Shown: one piece after another, positions 54,571 through 61,906 of the stretch
How the letters are laid out: every line of letters starts with the position of its first letter
Position numbering within the stretch: position 1 is the stretch's first letter
From: GCA-2718035 sp964435285
GTDB taxonomy: Bacteria; Bacteroidota; Bacteroidia; Flavobacteriales; TMED113
Assembly: GCA_964435285.1 (NCBI GenBank)
Contig: CAYSYA010000002.1
Span: 124,001 to 188,000, forward strand
Length of the DNA: 64,000 nucleotides
Direction: 5' to 3'
Notes under the pieces: generated by a model
The model's input: only the letters and a program-made list of their open reading frames with translations
Database searches by the model: none
Told to the model about the DNA's origin: nothing
Made by a program: the position numbers and the translations under genes

Positions 54571-55553
54571 TGGAAGAAAATATAAAATCTTTTCCAGACC
54601 ATTTAATTAATAGTTTTTCAAATTTTAATTCCATAAAATTAACAAAGAATAAATTTAATTCTATTCTAATTGTTGGTCAGGGCGGATCTAGTGTAGGAGC
54701 CCTAATATTAAGTGATTTACTTAAAAAAGATATTAAAATACCAATTATTGTAAATCACGGATATAAACTTCCCAATTGGGTTTCAAAAGAAACATTAATT
54801 ATAATTTCTTCCTACTCTGGAAATACCGAAGAAACTTTAAATATTTTTAAACTCTGTATAAATAAAGGTTTTATTCCAGAATGTGTTTCTTCGGGTGGAA
54901 AAATTTTAAAGATTTGTAATAAAAATAAAATTAATTTTACTTATTTACCTGAAGGATATCAACCAAGAGAAGCTTTGGGTTTTTCAATTTATGCATTATT
55001 TTCAATTTTTTATAAATATGGAATCATTTCTAGAACCAGTTTCATGAAACTAAAAAATTCCTCAAAGCAACTTTCTAAAAGTCAAGCAGAAATTATAAAA
55101 AAAGCAAAAGAATTATCTGTTAAGATTTATAATAAAGTTCCAATAATTTACTCATCTAATCTTTTTGTCGGACTTGTAACAAGATTCAAACAACAATTAA
55201 ATGAAAATTCAAAAAATCTTTGTTGGTTTAATATAATTCCTGAAATGAATCATAATGAAATTGTTGGATGGGATTTATCAAACAAAGATATAAATTCAAA
55301 TTTTATTTCATTATTCATAAAAAGTCATTTAGATATCAAAAAAAATCATAAAAGAATTGATTTTACTCTTGACTATTTAAAGCAAAAAAAAATTAGTTCA
55401 GAGTTAATAATTATGGATAAAGGGGATTTATATTTTCAATATTTATATTTGATTAATTTATTAGATTTTGTTTCTTTTTATTTAGCAGGTAAAAAAAATG
55501 TAGACCCTTACAATATTGATTCTATAATAACATTAAAATCTAAATTGAAATAA
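54570..55553 (+). CDS. Bifunctional phosphoglucose/phosphomannose isomerase family protein
   Basis: 327 residues with two SIS domains. 'ILIVGQGGSSVGALILSDLL' (33-52), 'IIISSYSGNTEETLNIF' and 'LPEGYQPREALGFSIYALF' belong to the PGI/PMI family, and 'NIIPEMNHNEIVGWD' is its second active-site block. It interconverts glucose-6-P or mannose-6-P with fructose-6-P. It is coupled to the htrA gene (1-bp overlap) and followed by a HAD phosphatase and a sugar kinase. Confidence 0.88.
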   Translation: MEENIKSFPDHLINSFSNFNSIKLTKNKFNSILIVGQGGSSVGALILSDLLKKDIKIPIIVNHGYKLPNWVSKETLIIISSYSGNTEETLNIFKLCINKGFIPECVSSGGKILKICNKNKINFTYLPEGYQPREALGFSIYALFSIFYKYGIISRTSFMKLKNSSKQLSKSQAEIIKKAKELSVKIYNKVPIIYSSNLFVGLVTRFKQQLNENSKNLCWFNIIPEMNHNEIVGWDLSNKDINSNFISLFIKSHLDIKKNHKRIDFTLDYLKQKKISSELIIMDKGDLYFQYLYLINLLDFVSFYLAGKKNVDPYNIDSIITLKSKLK

Positions 55554-55557
55554 ATTT

Positions 55558-56169
55558 ATGATTAAAGGATTTATATTGGATTTTGATGGTGTAATTATTG
55601 ATACAAATAACTATCATTTTTTATCATGGAAAAAAAGTTTAAAAGATTTTGATATAAATTTCACTGAATCAGATTATGAAGAAATAAAAGGTTTAAGTAG
55701 ATTATTGTCAGTTGATTATCTATCTTCAGTTCATAAAGTTATTGAGTCAAATAAACAAAATTTATTAAAAAAGAAAAATGATATTTATTTAAAATTAATT
55801 GAAAGTGTAAGTTCCGATGATTTAATGTATGGAGTAAAAGATTTTCTTATAACCTACGGAAAGTCAAAATTAGGAGTAGCTTCCTCAAGTAAAAATGCAA
55901 AATATATACTTAAAAAAATTAAATGTGATCATTATTTCGATGTTATTGTTGATGCAAATGATATTCCTGAATCAAAACCAAATCCAAATGTTTTTCTAAA
56001 ATGTTCAGAGCTACTTGGTTTAAAACCATTTCAGTGTGTAGTTTTTGAAGATTCTGAAAAAGGATTATTAGCATCACAAAAAGGGGGGTTTATAAGCTAT
56101 TTAGTTGGTAATAAGAAAATAAGTCATTTGACTAATAACTATATTGATAATTTAACATTATACAAATGA
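55558..56169 (+). CDS. HAD-family hydrolase, beta-phosphoglucomutase-like
   Basis: 203 residues. 'FILDFDGVIIDTNNYHFLSW' has the DxD nucleophile pair (Asp8, Asp10) and a cap-domain start typical of beta-phosphoglucomutase/sugar phosphatase subfamilies. 'GVASSSKNAKYIL' (motif II), Lys in 'ESKPNPNVFLKC' (motif III) and 'VVFEDSEKGLLAS' (motif IV) complete the active site. The substrate is a sugar phosphate by family and context. It lies 4 bp after the isomerase and overlaps the kinase by 4 bp. Confidence 0.88.
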   Translation: MIKGFILDFDGVIIDTNNYHFLSWKKSLKDFDINFTESDYEEIKGLSRLLSVDYLSSVHKVIESNKQNLLKKKNDIYLKLIESVSSDDLMYGVKDFLITYGKSKLGVASSSKNAKYILKKIKCDHYFDVIVDANDIPESKPNPNVFLKCSELLGLKPFQCVVFEDSEKGLLASQKGGFISYLVGNKKISHLTNNYIDNLTLYK

Positions 56170-57011
56170 TACTAATTGCTGATAGTGGTTCAAGTAAAAC
56201 TGATTGGGCTTATTTTGACAATTCAATAAATCAGTTTAAAATTATTAGAACAATAGGCTTTAACCCTTACTTTATTGACTCTAAAAGAATAATAGAAGAG
56301 TTAAATTCTTCTTTTGATTTATTAAAAATTTCAAAATCTGTAAGAAAAGTTTTTTTTTATGGAGCAGGATGCACTGAAGATTCAAAGAAAAATATAATAT
56401 TTGAATCCTTAAATTCATTTTTTTTAGATTCTGATATTTTTATTGAGAATGATATTTTAGGTGCTTGTTTGTCTGTAAAATCTAAAAAAACTAGTATTAA
56501 CTGTATTTTAGGGACAGGGTCTATTGCATGTATTTTTGATGGAAGGAAAATAGAAGAATCAGTTCCTTCTTTGGGTTTTATTCTAGGTGATGAGGGAAGT
56601 GGTAATTATTTTGGAAAAAAAATATTAAAACTTTACATGACCAACCAGTTACCTAGAAATTTAAAAACTAATTTTGAAAAAAATTTTGATATTTCTTATG
56701 AAAAAATAATGACTAATATTTATCATAGTGAAAGGCCAAATTCTTTTCTGTCTTCTTTTTTCCCTTTTTTAGCTAAAAATAAAACCGACCCATATATTTC
56801 TAATATTTTAAAAATTGGATTATTAGATTTTTTGAATGTTCACGTTTTTTCTATACCAAATTTTAAAGATTACGATATTAATTTTTTTGGTTCAGTATCA
56901 ATAATTTTAAAGGATGAAATTATTGAAATTCTAAGAGAGAGAAAATGTAAAATAGGATTATTTATAGATAAACCAATTTTAGGTTTATGTAATTATCATT
57001 ATAAAAAATAG
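56166..57011 (+). CDS. BadF/BadG-type kinase, N-acetylglucosamine kinase-like
   Basis: 281 residues, ASKHA fold. 'LIADSGSSKTDWAYFD' is the phosphate-1 loop, 'FYGAGCTE' and 'NDILGACLSVKSKK' the second, 'CILGTGSIACIFDG' the phosphate-2 loop and 'GFILGDEGSGNYFGKKIL' the sugar-binding block. Relatives phosphorylate GlcNAc. With the isomerase and HAD genes it forms a coupled sugar-phosphate set, plausibly for amino sugar recycling from cell wall or chitin (inference). Confidence 0.87.
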   Translation: MILIADSGSSKTDWAYFDNSINQFKIIRTIGFNPYFIDSKRIIEELNSSFDLLKISKSVRKVFFYGAGCTEDSKKNIIFESLNSFFLDSDIFIENDILGACLSVKSKKTSINCILGTGSIACIFDGRKIEESVPSLGFILGDEGSGNYFGKKILKLYMTNQLPRNLKTNFEKNFDISYEKIMTNIYHSERPNSFLSSFFPFLAKNKTDPYISNILKIGLLDFLNVHVFSIPNFKDYDINFFGSVSIILKDEIIEILRERKCKIGLFIDKPILGLCNYHYKK

Positions 57012-57053
57012 TTTTTTTAGTAGCTATTAATAAAATACTTTTAAATTTGATTT

Positions 57054-58124
57054 ATGAATCCCTTTTCTTTTATTAAAAGTTTAATACCATTTCAATACTC
57101 ATTTTCTTATATTTTTTTTGTTTTTGGTTGGGTTAGTTTTTTTTACTCAGGTTTATTTTCTTACTCATTAATTTTATTTGCTTTTGTCTTTCTACCAATT
57201 TTAGAACTTTTAACTCCTCCTGGTTTTAAGTTTTTTCAAGGTTTAGATACTAAAAAAGATAGTTTTATTTATGACTTAATACTTTATTTTACAGTTTTTT
57301 TACAAATAGTATCACTGATTTTTTTTCTATTTGTAATCAACTATTATGATTTATCTGCTTATGAGTTAGTTGGAAAAGTTTTAGCAATGGGAACTTTATG
57401 TGGTCATTCAATCAATATAGCTCATGAATTAGGTCATAGGTCAAATAAGTTCGATCAATTTTTGTCTAAAACACTGCTCTTAACAAGTTTATATATGCAT
57501 TTTTTTATTGAACATAACAAAGGACACCATGTAAGGGTTGGCACACACAGTGATCCAGCAACAGCACGAAAAGGTGAATGGTTGTATTTCTTTTTTGTTA
57601 GATCAATTATTTTTCAGTATATATCTGCTTGGAAAATTGAATTTAAAAGACTAAAAATGAAAAAAAAATATTTTTTTTCACTTAATAATGAAATGATTCA
57701 GTTTACTTTAATTCAACTTTTTTTAATTCTTACCATCTTCTACTTAAATATTTTTTCAGGTATAATGTTTTTATTTTCCGCGTTTTTTGGAATCATTTTA
57801 CTTGAAACAATAAATTATGTTGAACACTATGGGTTAGTAAGAAATTTGAAATCAAATGGTAGACATGAGGCATTATCTGAATTTCATTCTTGGAACTCAG
57901 ATTTTATTTTAGGAAGATTATTACTCCATCAATTAACGTTACATTCAGACCACCACTTAAAAGCATCGAAAAAATATCAAAAATTAGAAAATATATCCAA
58001 TGCTCCTAAACATCCTAGTGGTTATCCAGGTATGATGGTATTGGCTTTTTTTCCCCCACTATGGTTTTTTTCCATGAACCCTTTAGTTAATAAGTACAGA
58101 ATTAAATCAAAAAAAAAAAAATAA
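57054..58124 (+). CDS. AlkB-like alkane/fatty-acyl hydroxylase (membrane di-iron)
   Basis: 356 residues, about 6 membrane helices. The His-box pattern is intact: HELGHR (His124, His128), 'HNKGHH' (His154, His158, His159), 'NYVEHYGL' (His258) and 'LTLHSDHH' (His297, His300, His301). 'NYVEHYGL' and 'HSDHH' mark the alkane 1-monooxygenase branch rather than desaturases. It would hydroxylate a terminal methyl group using rubredoxin-delivered electrons. No rubredoxin or reductase gene is adjacent, so the substrate may be an alkane or a lipid chain. A poly-Lys end precedes the receptor gene by 5 bp. Confidence 0.92.
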   Translation: MNPFSFIKSLIPFQYSFSYIFFVFGWVSFFYSGLFSYSLILFAFVFLPILELLTPPGFKFFQGLDTKKDSFIYDLILYFTVFLQIVSLIFFLFVINYYDLSAYELVGKVLAMGTLCGHSINIAHELGHRSNKFDQFLSKTLLLTSLYMHFFIEHNKGHHVRVGTHSDPATARKGEWLYFFFVRSIIFQYISAWKIEFKRLKMKKKYFFSLNNEMIQFTLIQLFLILTIFYLNIFSGIMFLFSAFFGIILLETINYVEHYGLVRNLKSNGRHEALSEFHSWNSDFILGRLLLHQLTLHSDHHLKASKKYQKLENISNAPKHPSGYPGMMVLAFFPPLWFFSMNPLVNKYRIKSKKKK

Positions 58125-58129
58125 CTAAC

Positions 58130-60613
58130 ATGAAAAATATAATTTTATTCTTAATTCCATTATTTTCTTTGTCTCAAGATTATAGTAAATATATGTCTAA
58201 AGGAAATAGTCAAAAACCTACAGGAAAAATTTATGGAAAAATTCAAGATGATAATTCAAAAAACCTACAATTTGCTAACGTTTCATTACTTTCAAATGAT
58301 TCTATTTTAGAAGGTTTAATTACTGATGAAAAAGGCAGGTTTTTATTTGAAGATATTCAAGTTGGTAAGTATTCCTTGAAAATTAATTATGTTGGTTATG
58401 AAACAAAAAAAATAGATGAAATATCAATTACCAAAGATATTAATGTAATCAACTTGAAAAACATTAAACTTGAATTGACAATAAATATGTTAGAGGGTAT
58501 GAATTTAGTTGATGAAAAACCTATTTATGAAAATAAATTTGAAAAAATTATTTATAATGTTGAAAATGATTTAAGTCAAAATTCTCTTGATGGCATTGAT
58601 GTTTTAAGTCAGGCTCCACTCCTTGATGTTGATATAGAAGGAAATGTTTCTTTGAGAGGTTCACAAAATATTAAGTTTTTACTTAATGGTAAAGAATCTT
58701 CTTTTTTAAAAGGTGATAATGTAGCTGATGTACTTAAAATGATTCCTTCTGAACAAATTAAAAGTGTTGAGGTAATAACGAGTCCAACAGCGAGATACGC
58801 AGGTGAGGGTAATGCTGGTATAGTTAATATAATTACTAAACAAGATAAGTTAGAAGGATTTACGGCTGGATTGGGTACAAGTACTGGAACAAGGGTAAAT
58901 AGAACTAATGGTAATTTTAGTTATGGTAATAATAAATTTGGCATTAGCGGAAGAATTGGTGGGAGATATGGATGGCCAAGGGAAGGAAAAAGTACTTATT
59001 ATAGAGAAACAATTGGCGAAAATGGAGAAAATTTAAGCATTTTAGAATCTAACGGAAAAACTATAGGGAATTGGGTGGGGCATAACTCCTCTTTAGATGC
59101 TTATTATGAATTTAATCCTCAATTAAATATTTTATCATCTCTTTGGTATGGAGGATACAGGAAAACTAATGAGGGAAATTATAATTATTACTCTGATATA
59201 CAAGGTGAATATGATGTCTTTCAAGAATCTTTAAATACTGATACTGAACTAGAATGGACAACTGATATTGTTAAAACTTTTTTAGATAATGAGAAGAGAG
59301 AATTAAGATTTGCTTTTCAGTTAGGAAGAGAATACAATAACGATGAAAGTTTTACAAATCAAGGTTTCTCTACCTTTCAACAAACTGATAGTTTAGATTA
59401 TGATAATCTTAGTGATGGCTTAGGTCGAGAATATACATTTCAATTAGACTACATTCACCCTATATCTAAATCTTATGAAATTGAATTAGGGGGAAAATTC
59501 ATTAATAGACTGAGAGAAATTGATTATTCTAACACTCAAGAAACATTTTTTGAAGACGAAAGCGACGAAGGAAATTCTGATTTATTTAGTGCTAATGATA
59601 TTTTTAACTATGATCAATCAGTTTGGGCAGGATACCTGTCTTCAAGTATGGAGTTTCCTAAGGACATTTCTTTAATAGCTGGAGTAAGATATGAAGGAAC
59701 AAAAATTAGTGGTCAATACCAGTTAAGTAATCAAAACATAGATGAAAACACATACCATACTTTTTTACCAAGTTTTGTGCTATCAAAAAAAATAGATTTT
59801 TCTAAAACATTAAAGTTATCTTATTCAAAAAGATTGATGAGGCCTAGTATGACTTACATTAATCCAAATATTGTTTTTACAGATTCTAAAAACATCAAAA
59901 TTGGAAATCCAAATCTAAATCCAGAAATAACCCAACAATTTGAATTTGGTTACAGTAGTTTTAAACCTGGTTTTATGACAAATTATTTCATTTATTACAA
60001 AAAAACAGATGACATAATAGAAGACTTTATCTCTATATCTGGAGATACTTCAATCACTAATTATTTTAATATCGGAACAAATAACTCATTTGGGTTTAAT
60101 TTTTTTGGTTCAATTAGAATACCAAATATTATGAATATAAGAGGAGGGGGTGATATTTACACTTACAATGTTTCATCATCGCAATTTTCAGTAAATAATC
60201 CTAATGTAGATGATGTAAGACTAGTATTTAAATGGTATTTAAATTCTAAAATTGATTTAGGAAAAAATTATACTTTTGAATGCAGAGGATGGTACAGATC
60301 ACCAAGACAAACAATTCAAGGAACTATTCCAAGTTTTTCCATGGTTAGTTTTGGATTAAAAAAAGAGTTCAATAATAAACGAGGTTCAATTGGAATTGGC
60401 TTAATTGAGCCATGGAATAAGTATAAGTCATTTGAAACTGAATTATCTGGAAATAATTTTAATCAACAATCAAATAATCAAATTTTATTTAGATCAATTC
60501 AATTAAATTTTAAATATAAGTTTGGGAAGTTAAAATTTGATCCTATAAAAGGCAAAAGTACAATTAATAACAATGACTTAAAAGATGGTGATGGGGGTGG
60601 AGGAGAATATTAA
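58130..60613 (+). CDS. TonB-dependent-type outer membrane receptor/beta-barrel protein
   Basis: 827 residues. A signal peptide (1-15) is followed by a carboxypeptidase-regulatory-like beta domain (about 31-112, 'GKIYGKIQDDNSKNLQFANV') and a plug domain (about 135-235, 'VSLRGSQNIKFLLNGK', 'ARYAGEGNAGIVNIITK'). The remainder is a long beta-barrel of the OMP_b-brl family, ending with aromatic-alternating strands and a Gly-rich tail 'GDGGGGEY'. No TonB box is obvious. It follows alkB by 5 bp, so uptake of AlkB substrates is a reasonable but unproven idea. Confidence 0.87.
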   Translation: MKNIILFLIPLFSLSQDYSKYMSKGNSQKPTGKIYGKIQDDNSKNLQFANVSLLSNDSILEGLITDEKGRFLFEDIQVGKYSLKINYVGYETKKIDEISITKDINVINLKNIKLELTINMLEGMNLVDEKPIYENKFEKIIYNVENDLSQNSLDGIDVLSQAPLLDVDIEGNVSLRGSQNIKFLLNGKESSFLKGDNVADVLKMIPSEQIKSVEVITSPTARYAGEGNAGIVNIITKQDKLEGFTAGLGTSTGTRVNRTNGNFSYGNNKFGISGRIGGRYGWPREGKSTYYRETIGENGENLSILESNGKTIGNWVGHNSSLDAYYEFNPQLNILSSLWYGGYRKTNEGNYNYYSDIQGEYDVFQESLNTDTELEWTTDIVKTFLDNEKRELRFAFQLGREYNNDESFTNQGFSTFQQTDSLDYDNLSDGLGREYTFQLDYIHPISKSYEIELGGKFINRLREIDYSNTQETFFEDESDEGNSDLFSANDIFNYDQSVWAGYLSSSMEFPKDISLIAGVRYEGTKISGQYQLSNQNIDENTYHTFLPSFVLSKKIDFSKTLKLSYSKRLMRPSMTYINPNIVFTDSKNIKIGNPNLNPEITQQFEFGYSSFKPGFMTNYFIYYKKTDDIIEDFISISGDTSITNYFNIGTNNSFGFNFFGSIRIPNIMNIRGGGDIYTYNVSSSQFSVNNPNVDDVRLVFKWYLNSKIDLGKNYTFECRGWYRSPRQTIQGTIPSFSMVSFGLKKEFNNKRGSIGIGLIEPWNKYKSFETELSGNNFNQQSNNQILFRSIQLNFKYKFGKLKFDPIKGKSTINNNDLKDGDGGGGEY

Positions 60614-60625
60614 AATTAAGTTTAT

Positions 60626-61102
60626 ATGAAAACAATACACGATTGGTTTGATGAATATGGTCAAAGTCATCAAAATAAAACAAATAAAATCATTCATTGG
60701 ATTTGTATTCCACTAATTTTTTGGAGCATTATTGCATTATTATCTATAATTCCTCAACAATTTATAAAAATAGGTAGTGAATATAATTTTTTACATTTTG
60801 GTACAATAGTTATTATTTTGGGATTATTTTTTTATTTAAGATTATCTTTTAAAATTTTTCTTGGGATGTTTGTCTTTTCTTTATATGTTTTACTTGATGT
60901 TTACTTTTGGGATACGGTTTTTGGAAGAGATGTTTTAATGTTTTTAGCGATTAGTATTTTTGTATTTTCTTGGATACTTCAATTTTATGGTCATAAAATT
61001 GAAGGTAAAAAACCCTCATTTGCAAAAGATATTCAGTTTTTATTAATTGGTCCAGCTTGGTTACTTGGTTATATTTATAAAAAAATTGGAATTAAATTTT
61101 AG
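60626..61102 (+). CDS. Mpo1-like (DUF962) membrane protein
   Basis: 158 residues, 4 hydrophobic helices. 'WFDEYGQSHQNKTNKIIHWICIP' carries the HxxxxN-x-x-x-H pattern at the N-terminus, and 'WILQFYGHKIEGKKPSF' holds the second His motif of the Mpo1/YGL010w family. Yeast Mpo1 is an Fe(II) dioxygenase for alpha-oxidation of 2-hydroxy fatty acids. It sits 12 bp after the receptor gene and 2 bp before the nitroreductase, in the same run as alkB. Confidence 0.87.
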   Translation: MKTIHDWFDEYGQSHQNKTNKIIHWICIPLIFWSIIALLSIIPQQFIKIGSEYNFLHFGTIVIILGLFFYLRLSFKIFLGMFVFSLYVLLDVYFWDTVFGRDVLMFLAISIFVFSWILQFYGHKIEGKKPSFAKDIQFLLIGPAWLLGYIYKKIGIKF

Positions 61103-61104
61103 TT

Positions 61105-61869
61105 ATGGTAGATATTTTTAAAGAGGAATTAAATGTTTCTCAAGATGAAAAAGTTCCTTCAATAGACAGAGGAGAGTTTATAAAAGTAGTTGAAAGTAGA
61201 AGAAGTGTAAGGGTTTATAATGATGAAAAAATTCCTGAAAAAGATATTCAAAAATGTTTAGATTTAGCATTACTTGCTGCTAACTCATCAAATCTTCAAG
61301 CATGGCAATTTTACTGGGTGAAATCAAATGAAAAAAAGAAAAAATTAGTTAAGTATTGTTTAAATCAACCAGCAGCTAGAACAGCCCAAGAATTAATTGT
61401 TTGTGTAGCTAAACCAAGTGCTTGGAAAAAAAATAGCAAAAAAATGTTAGAATTACTTAACTCTAAAGGTAATCCCCCTGAGGCTGTTGTAAATTATTAT
61501 AAAAAAATAGTTCCATTAGCTTATGACCAAGGATTTTTAGGAATAAAGGGTTTTTTAAAAAAAATTGCAATTTTCTTTTTAAGTTTTTCAAAACCTATTC
61601 CAAGGGAGCCAGTTTCTTTTTCTGATATGAAAGTTTGGTCACAAAAAACAACCGCATTAGCTTGTCAAAACTTAATGCTTTCATTAAGAGCGTTTGGATA
61701 TGATTCTTGTCCAATGGAAGGTATTGATTCTGCAAGAATAAAATCTTTATTAAATCTTCCAAAGTCAGATCAGATTTGTATGGTTATTAGTGCAGGTAAA
61801 AGAGCATCAAATGGTGTTTATGGAAAAAGAATTAGGTTCAACAGAGAAGATTTTATCAAGATAGTTTAA
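61105..61869 (+). CDS. Nitroreductase family flavoprotein
   Basis: 254 residues. 'SRRSVRVYNDEKIPEKDI' (FMN phosphate-binding Arg/Ser), 'ALLAANSSNLQAWQFYWV' and 'DSCPMEGIDSARIKSLL' plus 'ISAGKRASNG' are the family marks. Members reduce nitro compounds, quinones or flavins with NAD(P)H. An insert around 115-165 with a hydrophobic stretch 'FLKKIAIFFLSFSK' could touch the membrane. It is the last gene of the alkB run. Confidence 0.88.
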   Translation: MVDIFKEELNVSQDEKVPSIDRGEFIKVVESRRSVRVYNDEKIPEKDIQKCLDLALLAANSSNLQAWQFYWVKSNEKKKKLVKYCLNQPAARTAQELIVCVAKPSAWKKNSKKMLELLNSKGNPPEAVVNYYKKIVPLAYDQGFLGIKGFLKKIAIFFLSFSKPIPREPVSFSDMKVWSQKTTALACQNLMLSLRAFGYDSCPMEGIDSARIKSLLNLPKSDQICMVISAGKRASNGVYGKRIRFNREDFIKIV

Positions 61870-61874
61870 ATTTT

Positions 61875-61882
61875 TATCTTTG
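61875..61882 (+). promoter_or_regulatory. -7 box for the copper monooxygenase gene
   Basis: TATCTTTG is a perfect TAnnTTTG match 25-32 bp before ATG 61907. No clear -33 TTG is present in the end of the nitroreductase gene. Confidence 0.45.
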
Positions 61883-61906
61883 TTTGAACGAATCTCTTTT
61901 GTCTCT

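Noticed and set aside
57042..57049. TAAATTTG as a promoter of the alkB-like gene
   Set aside because: It ends only 4 bp before the start codon, so transcription would begin at or inside the gene; likely chance.
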